Source: Oscillospiraceae bacterium (GTDB lineage: Bacteria; Bacillota; Clostridia; Oscillospirales; Ruminococcaceae). Taken from it: 9,029 nucleotides of DNA. Positions within the stretch are counted from its first letter, which is position 1. Every line of letters begins with the position of its first letter. Under the pieces are notes generated by a model. It searched no databases. It was not told the DNA's origin and was given only the letters and a program-made list of their open reading frames with translations. Location: the NCBI GenBank assembly GCA_016303235.1, contig JAEDMB010000073.1:1-9029 (forward strand), in the 5' to 3' direction. Below, in pieces: positions 1 through 7,740 of this stretch. A program made the translations under genes and the position numbers.

Positions 1-3000
1 ATAACGTCCGAAATGGTACATATTTTCTGTTTAATAAGCTCCTTGGCATTGCCCTCCCATACGTCCGTACCGTGAGAAAGTCCCGAAAACTGAAGAAGGT
101 CAATGAATTTTTTCGGCTGTGCATCGACAAGCATCTGCATTGTAAAATTTGTTTTCATTTCAGGGATTCCGAGAGTACCCGTTTTTGCATATATTTCCTC
201 CGGAGTTACTCCAAGAGGTTCTGTTGATGTACACATTTCTATTACTTTCGGGTCATATGCCGGAATATCCTTTATTTTAAGCCCCGTCATATCTTCAAGA
301 TATTTGTATTTTGTCGGGACATCGTGTGCAAGCTCATCAAGTTTAAGAATCGTATCGTGCATTGAATTGAAATCAAAGTGAGTTGTTATTATTTCAGAAT
401 CAGCCATATCAGCAGGGTGCTGAACCGGTGTGAAATCATATACTTCATAATCGGACGGCACAACAACCATTCCTCCGGGGTGCTGACCGGTAGTTCGTTT
501 TATTCCTGTACAGCCCATTGCAAGACGGTTCATTTCAGTCGGATTTAATTTTATATTTCTTTCTTCAAGATATTTTTTAACATATCCGAAAGCTGTCTTG
601 TCGGCAACTGATGAAATAGTTCCCGCCTTGAATACATTTGATTTTCCGAAAAGCTCCTCTGTATATCTGTGTGCATAAAACTGATATTCACCAGAAAAAT
701 TCAGGTCTATATCAGGAGCTTTGTCGCCGTCAAATCCGAGAAACGTTTCAAAAGGTATGTCATGCCCTTCTCGTGTCATATCTGTTCCGCACTGGGGGCA
801 TTTTTTTGGAGGGAGGTCATAGCCCGAACCGTATTCTCCGTCTGTTATAAATTCACTATGATGACATTCCGGACATACATAATGCGGAGGAAGTGGATTT
901 ACTTCTGAAATTCCCGCCATTGATGCCACAAACGATGAACCTACTGAACCTCTTGAACCTACAAGATAGCCATGCTCTACGGAATTTTTTACAAGTTTCT
1001 GTGCTATTACATAAAGAACCGAAAAACCATGCTTTATAATAGATGACAGCTCACGTTCAAGACGCTTGTCAACTATTTCGGGCAGAGGGTTGCCATATAT
1101 TTCATATGCTTTTTCATGAGTAATTTTTATAAGTTCCTCCTCTGCACCGTCAATTACAGGAGTAAAAGTTCCCTTTGGAATAGGTCTTACTTCCTCAATC
1201 ATATCAGCAATCATATTTGTATTGGTGATTACTACTTCCTCTGCCTTTTCCTCTCCGAGATATAAAAATTCCTTCATCATTTCGTCAGTAGTTCTGAAAT
1301 ACAGTAAAGGCTGATATTCAGTATCTTTATACCCTATACTTGCAAGAAGAATTTTTCTGTATATTGCATCATGAGGGTCAATGAAATGAACATCGCATGT
1401 TGCACATACCGGAATATTAAGCTTTTCGCCAAGATTTACAATATATCGGTTATAGTTTTTAAGTTCTTCTTCATTTTCTGCCGTTCCCTCTCTTATCATA
1501 AATTCGTTGTTGCATATCGGCTGAATTTCAAGATAATCATAGAATTTTGCAATGTTTTCAATATATTCCTCTGATTTATTTTCAATCATAGCATGGAAAA
1601 GCTCTCCCGATTCGCATGCACTTCCGAATATAAGACCTTCATGGTACTTCATAAGCAGGGATTTAGGCATAAGTGGTTTTTTATAGAAATAATCAAGGTT
1701 GCTGAAAGATATGAGTCTGTAAAGATTTTTCATACCCTCCTGATTTCTTACAAGTATTATCTGATGATATGGTTTTAATTTCTTAATTTCAATATCGCTT
1801 ACAAGCAAATTTATATCGCTTAATTTCTGCGGATTTTTTTCACCTTTGATAAATCTGTTTAAAAGTTCAAGATATACTTTTCCGAGCATCATAGCATCAT
1901 CAGATGCCCTGTGATGATTAAATTTTCCAAGCTTTAAATATTTTGCAAGATAACCCAGTTTATGGCGTCCGAGTTCGGGGAGCATGCATTGACAGAATAC
2001 AAGTGTATCAAAAAGTGCATATTCAAATTTTATGTTATGACGTTCACAGACTGATTTTATAAAATTATTGTCAAAATTTGCATTATGTGCTACAAGTACA
2101 GTATTCTGACCGCAGAATTCTATAAATTTCTCAACAGCCTCCTTTTCTTTCGGAGCGTCCGCAACCATTTCATCAGTAATTCCTGTAAGTTCTGATATTT
2201 TTTCCGGAATAGGCTTTTCCGGATTTACCATAGTATTAAAGCTGTCTATAATATTTCTGTTGCGTATCTTTACTGCACCGATTTCCGTCAGACGGTCATT
2301 TTTATAGCTGAGACCTGTTGTTTCAACATCGAATACAATTATTTCATCATCAAAATTCTTTTCAGTTTCTCCAGTGAGAATCTGCGGGCGGTCAAGGTCA
2401 TTTACAACATAAGCCTCACAACCGTATATAACTTTAAGTCCCTTTGGCTGTTTATACATAGCGTCCGGAAATGCCTGAACATTTCCGTGGTCTGTTATTG
2501 CAATAGCCTGATGTCCCCATTCAGATGCCCTTTTGAGAAGTACCGGAGCTTCTGTAATAGCGTCCATAGCTGACATATTTGTATGACAGTGAAGTTCAAC
2601 ACGCTTTTTCGGATACTTGTCAGTTTTGGGTATTCTTTTAACTTTTATTATTGAATCTGCCATTATTACAATATCATGTGCAAAAGTATCATAATCTATT
2701 TTTCCGCATACAAGAATTGTATTTCCGTTTTTAATATCATCAACAGGCATTTTTTCAATCTGTTGCTTCTCGGCAAAAAGCTTTACTATAAGAGAACCGC
2801 TGAAATCAGTAACCGACCATGTAATAATTTTTCTGTCACCCTTTATATCCTTCTGTTCGGAACTGAAAATATCGCCTATTATGGTTACTTTTTTTCCGAG
2901 TTCCTTTACAGCATTTCCAATAGGAACAGGCTTTTCATGAACAGGCTTTCCGGTTATAATTTCTGCTGATTCGGAATCAAATTCAAGATTTGCCGATGAA

Positions 3001-3593
3001 ATTTCCGAAAAATCCGAATTTATTATTTCGGAGACTTTTTCTATATCTTTTTCCGGTGCAATCTGAATAACAGGAGCTTCCGCCTCAAGCTTTTCAGTCA
3101 TTTTCTGATATTCTTCATTTATATTATAATTATTCTCATCGAATACTACTTCTAATTTAACTGAAAACTGACTGAATATAAGCTTTGAAAGTTCGCTTGA
3201 AACGTGAAAATCATTAAGTATATTAATACCGCCATGCCTGAGCTTTATGTTAAGTGTATCTTCAGAAATATAGTATTCGGCATTGTCAAGAAAACCATTT
3301 ACTGCCGATATATCACGCTTAAGCATTTTTATAATATTCGGAATTTCATTAACGCTGAATAATTCCGGAGAATATCTGCATTTAAGGCGTATCGATTCCG
3401 CAGATACTGAAAGTTCAAGATTTTTTTCAAATGCAATTATATCTTCATACGGTATTACTTTCTGAAAATCCGCATTTATATTTATTTTTTTAAAATCCTT
3501 GCTGTGAGTTATCTTAAAAATTTTTCCGTCCCTGACAGAATCAGGGATAACGGAAGAATATTCATTTAAAAACTGTCCGAGATTTATTTCCAT
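1..3593 (-). CDS. polC: DNA polymerase III alpha subunit, Gram-positive PolC type (3' end beyond window)
   Basis: This is the replicative polymerase of low-GC Firmicutes, combining 5'-3' DNA synthesis and 3'-5' proofreading in one chain. The frame is open from the ATG at 3593 to the left edge, showing 1197 codons. The family is about 1430-1460 residues, so roughly 240 C-terminal residues are missing because the window ends. Domains in order: an N-terminal region (about 1-215); an OB fold (about 225-325); the start of the PHP domain with ELHCHT at 333-338 and TDHGN at 367-371; an inserted DEDDh exonuclease with FDVETTG (D422, E424), HNANFD (D508) and HRASDDA (H561, D566); the rest of PHP; then the polymerase core with GSRGSVGSS at 879-887. 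A zinc-finger pair CPEC (907-910) and CPQC (932-935) follows, then PDIDLNFS (catalytic D961, D963) and KLDELAHD (third Asp, D1086). All catalytic residues are present, so it should be active. It starts 6 nt after ispG. DnaE is excluded by the internal exonuclease. Confidence 0.97.
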   Translation of the reverse strand, partial: MEINLGQFLNEYSSVIPDSVRDGKIFKITHSKDFKKININADFQKVIPYEDIIAFEKNLELSVSAESIRLKCRYSPELFSVNEIPNIIKMLKRDISAVNGFLDNAEYYISEDTLNIKLRHGGINILNDFHVSSELSKLIFSQFSVKLEVVFDENNYNINEEYQKMTEKLEAEAPVIQIAPEKDIEKVSEIINSDFSEISSANLEFDSESAEIITGKPVHEKPVPIGNAVKELGKKVTIIGDIFSSEQKDIKGDRKIITWSVTDFSGSLIVKLFAEKQQIEKMPVDDIKNGNTILVCGKIDYDTFAHDIVIMADSIIKVKRIPKTDKYPKKRVELHCHTNMSAMDAITEAPVLLKRASEWGHQAIAITDHGNVQAFPDAMYKQPKGLKVIYGCEAYVVNDLDRPQILTGETEKNFDDEIIVFDVETTGLSYKNDRLTEIGAVKIRNRNIIDSFNTMVNPEKPIPEKISELTGITDEMVADAPKEKEAVEKFIEFCGQNTVLVAHNANFDNNFIKSVCERHNIKFEYALFDTLVFCQCMLPELGRHKLGYLAKYLKLGKFNHHRASDDAMMLGKVYLELLNRFIKGEKNPQKLSDINLLVSDIEIKKLKPYHQIILVRNQEGMKNLYRLISFSNLDYFYKKPLMPKSLLMKYHEGLIFGSACESGELFHAMIENKSEEYIENIAKFYDYLEIQPICNNEFMIREGTAENEEELKNYNRYIVNLGEKLNIPVCATCDVHFIDPHDAIYRKILLASIGYKDTEYQPLLYFRTTDEMMKEFLYLGEEKAEEVVITNTNMIADMIEEVRPIPKGTFTPVIDGAEEELIKITHEKAYEIYGNPLPEIVDKRLERELSSIIKHGFSVLYVIAQKLVKNSVEHGYLVGSRGSVGSSFVASMAGISEVNPLPPHYVCPECHHSEFITDGEYGSGYDLPPKKCPQCGTDMTREGHDIPFETFLGFDGDKAPDIDLNFSGEYQFYAHRYTEELFGKSNVFKAGTISSVADKTAFGYVKKYLEERNIKLNPTEMNRLAMGCTGIKRTTGQHPGGMVVVPSDYEVYDFTPVQHPADMADSEIITTHFDFNSMHDTILKLDELAHDVPTKYKYLEDMTGLKIKDIPAYDPKVIEMCTSTEPLGVTPEEIYAKTGTLGIPEMKTNFTMQMLVDAQPKKFIDLLQFSGLSHGTDVWEGNAKELIKQKICTISDV

Positions 3594-3599
3594 ATCTTT

Positions 3600-4637
3600 T
3601 TAAAGCTCCGAAATCTCCTTAATGAGTTCACGGACTATATCCTCCTCTTTTATTTTCCGGAGAATTTCTCCTTTTTTGAATATAACTGCACAGCCGTCAC
3701 CGCCTGCAATTCCTATATCAGCTTCCCTTGCCTCACCGGGGCCGTTGACAACACAACCCATTACTGCAACCTTTATATCCTTGTCTATATTTTTCAAAGC
3801 GTTTTCCACTTCATTTGCAACCTTAACGAGATTTATTTTAGTACGTCCGCATGTCGGACATGATACAAACTGCACTCCGCCACGCTTTCCGATACATTTT
3901 AATATATCTTTTGCGGATTCTATTTCCTTTATCGGGTCATCAGTCAGTGATACTCTTATAGTTTCGCCTATTCCGTCACATAAAAGCGAACCTATTCCGA
4001 CAGCGGATTTTATTAATCCCATGCGTTCAGTGCCTGCCTCTGTAACTCCGAGATGCAGTGGATAACTGCATTTTTCTGATGCAAGGCGGTATGACTTTAT
4101 CATACGGCTTACATCAGAGGATTTTATTGAGATTACTATATTATCGAAATCAAAGCGTTCAAGAAGCCTTGCATGATTCAAGGCACTTTCAACAAGTGCC
4201 TCCGGAGTCGGAGAGCCGTATTTTGCAAGTAATTCCTTTTCAAGTGAACCCGAATTTACTCCTATTCTTATTGGGATATTCTTTGAACGGCATTTATCCG
4301 CAACTTGTTTTACTCTGTCCATATCACCTATATTTCCGGGGTTTATTCTGATTTTGTCAGCACCTGCATCGGCTGATGCAAGTGCAAGGCGATAATCAAA
4401 ATGTATATCCGCAACAACCGGAATTTTTACGGCTGATTTTATTGCCGGAATAAGCTTTACGGCGTTCATATCCGGAACAGCAGTCCTGATTATTTCACAG
4501 CCAGCTTTTTCCAGTTCAACTGCCTGTTTTACATTTCCCTCAATATCATCAGCAATAACATTAAGCATTGACTGTATATATATATGTTTTCCGTCAAGGA
4601 CACAGTCCCCGACCTTTACAGGTTTAACATTTCTCAT
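3600..4637 (-). CDS. ispG: 4-hydroxy-3-methylbut-2-en-1-yl diphosphate synthase (HMBPP synthase), Fe-S enzyme
   Basis: IspG (GcpE) is the penultimate MEP-pathway enzyme. It reductively opens methylerythritol cyclodiphosphate to HMBPP using a [4Fe-4S] cluster in the cytoplasm. The 345-residue length fits the short bacterial form (TIM barrel plus a C-terminal Fe-S domain, without the plant-type insert). The barrel carries VADIHFDYRLAL (75-86), the KIRINPGNIG stretch (95-104) and RIGVNSGSLE (124-133). The cluster ligands are SCPTCGR (C260, C263) and MGCVVNGPGEA (C295), with the following Glu302 also conserved. One departure from E. coli is in the N-terminal motif, QSMLNV (22-27) in place of QSMTNT. 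The start is the ATG at 4637, 12 nt after rseP, with AGGAAG correctly placed 8 nt upstream. The identification is firm. The long plus-strand open frames over this gene are antisense shadows. Confidence 0.97.
   Translation of the reverse strand: MRNVKPVKVGDCVLDGKHIYIQSMLNVIADDIEGNVKQAVELEKAGCEIIRTAVPDMNAVKLIPAIKSAVKIPVVADIHFDYRLALASADAGADKIRINPGNIGDMDRVKQVADKCRSKNIPIRIGVNSGSLEKELLAKYGSPTPEALVESALNHARLLERFDFDNIVISIKSSDVSRMIKSYRLASEKCSYPLHLGVTEAGTERMGLIKSAVGIGSLLCDGIGETIRVSLTDDPIKEIESAKDILKCIGKRGGVQFVSCPTCGRTKINLVKVANEVENALKNIDKDIKVAVMGCVVNGPGEAREADIGIAGGDGCAVIFKKGEILRKIKEEDIVRELIKEISEL
3606..3609 (-). promoter_or_regulatory. Weak/long-spaced ribosome binding site of polC
   Basis: GGAG lies inside the last codons of ispG, 12 nt before the polC ATG. 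This spacing is longer than the usual 5-9 nt. The A-rich stretch nearer the start could also help. No better in-frame start is apparent: the protein begins MEINLGQF and the next Met is far inside the N-terminal domain. Translation of polC may partly depend on ribosomes finishing ispG (inference). Confidence 0.5.
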
Positions 4638-4645
4638 TTAAAGCA

Positions 4646-4651
4646 CTTCCT
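4646..4651 (-). promoter_or_regulatory. Ribosome binding site of ispG overlapping the rseP stop codon
   Basis: AGGAAG sits 8 nt before the ispG ATG. Its first two bases are the last two of the rseP TAG stop (4650-4652). It confirms the ispG start and suggests that a ribosome ending rseP is already positioned over the ispG initiation region, which is typical of translational coupling (inference). Confidence 0.75.
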
Positions 4652-5696
4652 AACTTTTAAGTCTCATAATATCGTTGTATGTTGCAAAAATCATCAGTCC
4701 GAAAAGGAGCAACATTCCTATCGCATGCACATATGCCTCATATTCGGGTTTTATCGGCTTACGCCTTACAGCCTCAATCAGAAGAAATACAAGTCTTCCG
4801 CCGTCAAGAGCCGGTATAGGGAGAAGATTGAAAATTCCTATATTGATAGTTATAAAAATCGTGAGATTCAAAAGGGACATTGTTTTTTCCCTTAATGTGT
4901 CACCCGTTTCCGATGCCTGACCTATTACTGATATAGTTCCGACAGGCCCTGAAAGCTCATCAGCTCCGTATTTTCCCTTTAAGAGGTCTGCAAGCGAAAT
5001 CCATATCATACGTGCAGTAGATACGCTGTCTTTAAGAGAATATGAAAGAACGTTTCCGGCAGTTTTCGGGAGAGTTTTTATTGCAAAATCACGGGCTTTT
5101 TCGCCGGTGTTTTTATTTCCGAAAACAACATTTTCAAGAATGATATTTTTTCCGGCTCTTTCGACTTCAAGAGTAAACGGCTTATCAGATTCAGATACAA
5201 TCTCATATGATATATCACTGTAAGTAAAAACTTTAAGACCATTTATACGGATAATTTTATCACCCTCACGCAGTCCCGATTCATAGCTTGATGCAACAAT
5301 TTCCTTTGTATCCGGATTGCTTGCAAAATGGCTTACAGTCGTACTGGGAATACTTTTGTACATGGAAGCAAGAACTATTGTAAGGATTACGCCGGTAAGT
5401 ATATTTACAGTAGCTCCGGCAACAACTACTATTATTCTCTGCCACACGGGTTTACTGCAAAAGGCTCTTTTGTCATCGCTTCCGCTGTCCTCACCCTCCA
5501 TTGAACAGAATCCGCCTATCGGGAAAAGCCTTAAAGAATATTCTGTTTCGCCTTTTTTGAAATGAAATATTTTAAATCCCATTCCGAGAGCAAATTCATT
5601 TACTTTTATTCCGCAGAGCTTTGCAGAAATAAAATGCCCGAGTTCATGAGTGGCAATAATCATTCCGAAAATAAGTATCGCAATTAATATACTCAT
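4650..5696 (-). CDS. rseP: Site-2-type intramembrane zinc metalloprotease (RseP/RasP family, M50)
   Basis: This is a polytopic membrane protease of the family that cleaves anti-sigma factors (RseA in E. coli, RsiW in Bacillus) and signal-peptide remnants inside the membrane. The 348 residues show a first membrane helix carrying the zinc motif THELGHF (H17, E18, H21) and a second helix at about 88-112 (VVVAGATVNILTG). One extracytoplasmic PDZ domain follows at about 125-190, with SGLREGDKIIRINGLKV as its core. GPVG is at 250-253, then a helix with NLLPIPALDGGRL (290-302; D298 is the third zinc ligand), and a final helix at about 323-341. A single PDZ domain matches the Gram-positive form; E. 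coli RseP has two. The substrate here cannot be told from sequence, as no sigma/anti-sigma pair is in the window. The gene begins 1 nt after dxr. Confidence 0.95.
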   Translation of the reverse strand: MSILIAILIFGMIIATHELGHFISAKLCGIKVNEFALGMGFKIFHFKKGETEYSLRLFPIGGFCSMEGEDSGSDDKRAFCSKPVWQRIIVVVAGATVNILTGVILTIVLASMYKSIPSTTVSHFASNPDTKEIVASSYESGLREGDKIIRINGLKVFTYSDISYEIVSESDKPFTLEVERAGKNIILENVVFGNKNTGEKARDFAIKTLPKTAGNVLSYSLKDSVSTARMIWISLADLLKGKYGADELSGPVGTISVIGQASETGDTLREKTMSLLNLTIFITINIGIFNLLPIPALDGGRLVFLLIEAVRRKPIKPEYEAYVHAIGMLLLFGLMIFATYNDIMRLKS

Positions 5697-5697
5697 A

Positions 5698-6849
5698 TTA
5701 GCTCCTTTGATTTATATAATCTTTAACATATTCCCTTGCGGATTTATCAGCCTTTACAACATCATCATATGAATTTATTTCGCTGTACGGGAATTTTTCA
5801 AGCACTGATGAAACAATTTCGCCGATTTCAAGGAATTTTATTTTTCCATTAAGAAAAAGCGAAACAGCCTCCTCATTTGCTGAATTTACAAGACACGGAT
5901 AAGCTCCGCCCGCTTTTATAGCTCTGATTCCGGCAGTAAGACATTTGAAAGTATCATAATCAGGCTTTGCAAATGTAAGTGTTCCGTAATCGGTAAGCGA
6001 AAGACGTTTCACAGGACATTCCATTCTTTCGGGATAAAGCAGTGCATACTGTATAGGGATTTTCATATCCGGCACTCCCATCTGACCTATTACTGAAAAA
6101 TCCTTGTATTCAACGGCGGAATGGAGAACACTCTGACGGTGTACAACAATTTCAATCTGTTCGGGTTCGAGGTCAAAAAGCCATTTTGCCTCAATAAATT
6201 CAAGAGCCTTGTTCATAAGCGTTGCGGAATCGATAGTGATTTTATTTCCCATACTCCAGTTAGGGTGATTCAGAGCATCGGCAACAGTTACGTTTTCAAG
6301 CTCAATGTATGACTTTCCGAAAAAAGGCCCTCCCGATGCCGTAAGAATTATTTTGTTTAACTGTTCACGCTTATTTCCCTGTAAACACTGAAATATTGCA
6401 GAATGTTCGCTGTCAACCGGAAGTATTCTGACATTATTCTTTTTAGCGGATTCAGTTACAAGCTTTCCGCCTGCAACAAGAGTTTCCTTATTTGCAAGAG
6501 CGATTTCCTTTCCGGATTCTATCGCTTTCAGAGTCGGAAGAAGTCCGACCATTCCCACAACGGAATTAAGTAGCGTATCGCATTTTATATCCGATGCAAT
6601 TTCACAGAGTCCTTCCATTCCGCAAAGAACCTTTACAGATGTATCCTTGAGATTGTCTTTAAGCTCGGAATACTTTTTTTCATCATAGATACAGACACAT
6701 TCCGGATTATATTTCCTTGCCTGATTTTCAAGAAGTTCCGTCTGTGTATTTGCGGAAAGTGCTGATATTCTGAAATTGTATTTATCGGCAATTTCAAGAG
6801 CCTGAGTTCCTATTGAACCCGTTGAACCTAATATTGATACTGTTTTCAT
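5698..6849 (-). CDS. dxr: 1-deoxy-D-xylulose 5-phosphate reductoisomerase
   Basis: Dxr (IspC) converts DXP to MEP with NADPH and a divalent metal. It is the first committed MEP step and the target of fosmidomycin. The 383 residues match the usual length. An N-terminal NADPH-binding fold starts with GSTGSIGTQ (8-16), and ALANKETLVAGG lies at 117-128. The metal ligands are in PVDSEHSAIFQ (D146, E148) and ALEFIEAKW (E217). The flexible substrate loop contains NHPNWSMG (194-201), and NSANEEAV (322-329) is the C-terminal signature. All key residues are present. A stop codon in frame two codons upstream of the ATG rules out a longer protein. It is preceded by the largest gap in the window (66 nt), which has a hairpin and a GGGAG placed unusually far (14 nt) from the ATG. 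Its product feeds the pathway that IspG, two genes downstream, nearly completes. Confidence 0.98.
   Translation of the reverse strand: MKTVSILGSTGSIGTQALEIADKYNFRISALSANTQTELLENQARKYNPECVCIYDEKKYSELKDNLKDTSVKVLCGMEGLCEIASDIKCDTLLNSVVGMVGLLPTLKAIESGKEIALANKETLVAGGKLVTESAKKNNVRILPVDSEHSAIFQCLQGNKREQLNKIILTASGGPFFGKSYIELENVTVADALNHPNWSMGNKITIDSATLMNKALEFIEAKWLFDLEPEQIEIVVHRQSVLHSAVEYKDFSVIGQMGVPDMKIPIQYALLYPERMECPVKRLSLTDYGTLTFAKPDYDTFKCLTAGIRAIKAGGAYPCLVNSANEEAVSLFLNGKIKFLEIGEIVSSVLEKFPYSEINSYDDVVKADKSAREYVKDYINQRS
5702..5708 (-). promoter_or_regulatory. Strong ribosome binding site of rseP inside the 3' end of dxr
   Basis: AAAGGAG lies 5 nt before the rseP ATG and wholly within the last codons of dxr. 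It fixes the start at 5696. With a 1-nt gap between the dxr stop and the rseP start, the two genes are very likely translated from one message with coupled initiation (inference). Confidence 0.8.
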
Positions 6850-6863
6850 AGTTTATTCAAATT

Positions 6864-6870
6864 CTCCCTT
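6864..6870 (-). promoter_or_regulatory. Probable ribosome binding site of dxr with long spacing
   Basis: AAGGGAG is the only purine-rich Shine-Dalgarno candidate upstream of dxr. It ends 14 nt before the ATG, well beyond the usual 5-9 nt. The start itself is secure because the NADPH-binding motif begins within a few residues. The spacing predicts lower initiation than for the neighbouring genes (inference). Confidence 0.5.
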
Positions 6871-6873
6871 ATA

Positions 6874-6911
6874 TATGTATGGGCGGATAGTTTAATATCC
6901 GCCCCCGCATA
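6874..6911 (-). other. Intergenic hairpin between cdsA and dxr, no U-tract
   Basis: A perfect 9-bp inverted repeat, GGGCGGATA (6881-6889) and TATCCGCCC (6896-6904), encloses a 6-nt loop. It can extend by 4 more pairs (6874-6877 with 6908-6911) across a 3x3 internal loop. In the mRNA it starts just after the cdsA stop and ends about 10 nt before the dxr Shine-Dalgarno. The stem is GC-rich like a terminator, but the 3' side reads AUACAUAUA rather than a U run, so efficient intrinsic termination is unlikely. It may be a processing/stability element, a leaky attenuator, or a structure affecting access to the dxr start (inference). Confidence 0.75.
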
Positions 6912-6915
6912 AAAA

Positions 6916-7740
6916 TTATTTGTAAATATCCATAAAGGACAGAAAGGCATAGAAAGTCGGCATTACAAAAAGAACACTGTCAAATCTGTCCATCATACCG
7001 CCATGCCCTGGCATAATATTTCCGTAATCCTTTATACCGCACTGACGTTTTATCATAGATGCCGAGAGGTCGCCTACTGTTCCTATAACGGCACATACTG
7101 CTCCGGCAAATGCAAGAAGAATATAGTTTACTTCCAGCTTTTCACTGCTTATAAAATTTACATATACAGCATTGAATAAAACAAATACAAGAGCCGTTGA
7201 AACTATACCGCCTATAAATCCCTCAACAGTTTTTTTCGGACTGATTTCGGGACAAAGCTTATGCTTCCCGAAAAATGTACCTGCAAAGTATGCTCCGGAA
7301 TCGGCAATCCATGCCCCACAAAGTCCGAGTATAAGGAATACAATTCCGTGCTTATCGTCAAGAGCCTCCGTTTTAAGGATAGTAAGCATAGATTCCGGAA
7401 TAAGCATCATAACGGCAAGCATAAAAGCTGTCTGCTGATATGTTGTTTCCTTATGATTTTTTATAAACATGAAAAACATGATAAATACAGCCAGAAGACT
7501 TGCCGGAAACATAAATTCTTCAATGAAATTTCCGTAGCTCATGATTTTTAAAACTCCGTATGCAACGGCAACCGAAAGCTGAACATAGAAATTTTCGCAT
7601 TTTGATGCTCGGAAAAGTTCAAAAATCATTATTGCAACAAGAAACGAAACTGCAAGCGGAAAAACTATGGTATTATGCAGAAAAAATACTGCAATTGCAA
7701 TTGCTATTCCGACTGCTGCCGAAATAATTCTTACAGACAT
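6916..7740 (-). CDS. cdsA: Phosphatidate cytidylyltransferase (CDP-diacylglycerol synthase)
   Basis: CdsA is a membrane enzyme that joins CTP and phosphatidic acid to make CDP-diacylglycerol, the branch point to phosphatidylglycerol, cardiolipin and other phospholipids. The 274-residue protein is dominated by hydrophobic helices (for example about 5-20, 26-42, 77-93, 104-120, 132-154, 175-195, 205-222 and 253-267). The family signature spans 226-255, with KRQCGIKDYGN (231-241) and PGHGGMMDRFDS (244-255) carrying the conserved Asp and Gly residues. The upstream block ADSGAYFAG (146-154) followed by SPKKTVEG (167-174) is also typical of the family. Its ATG directly abuts the uppS stop (TGAATG), with an ideal GGAGG 7 nt upstream. 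It is followed by a hairpin before dxr. Confidence 0.96.
   Translation of the reverse strand: MSVRIISAAVGIAIAIAVFFLHNTIVFPLAVSFLVAIMIFELFRASKCENFYVQLSVAVAYGVLKIMSYGNFIEEFMFPASLLAVFIMFFMFIKNHKETTYQQTAFMLAVMMLIPESMLTILKTEALDDKHGIVFLILGLCGAWIADSGAYFAGTFFGKHKLCPEISPKKTVEGFIGGIVSTALVFVLFNAVYVNFISSEKLEVNYILLAFAGAVCAVIGTVGDLSASMIKRQCGIKDYGNIMPGHGGMMDRFDSVLFVMPTFYAFLSFMDIYK

Noticed and set aside
103..3465. Several plus-strand open frames of 60-97 codons between 103 and 3465
   Set aside because: All are antisense to the continuous polC frame, which shows PHP, exonuclease, zinc and catalytic motifs from end to end without a frameshift.
3622..4065. 147-codon plus-strand open frame opposite ispG
   Set aside because: It lies fully antisense to a clear ispG, has no recognisable motif, and its length is explained by the codon pattern of the real gene on the other strand.
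4574..4584. Short alternating TA run
   Set aside because: It encodes the Ile-Tyr-Ile stretch of IspG with ATA/TAT codons and needs no other explanation.
6870..6895. Possible promoter (TTAAAC, 16 nt, TATAAG) before dxr on the minus strand
   Set aside because: The -35 match is poor and lies in the loop of the hairpin. In AT-rich DNA such a match is expected by chance, so I did not call it.
6881..6904. Rho-independent terminator after cdsA
   Set aside because: The stem is suitable but no U-tract follows on the minus strand, and the opposite strand also lacks one. It is reported as a hairpin of unknown role instead.
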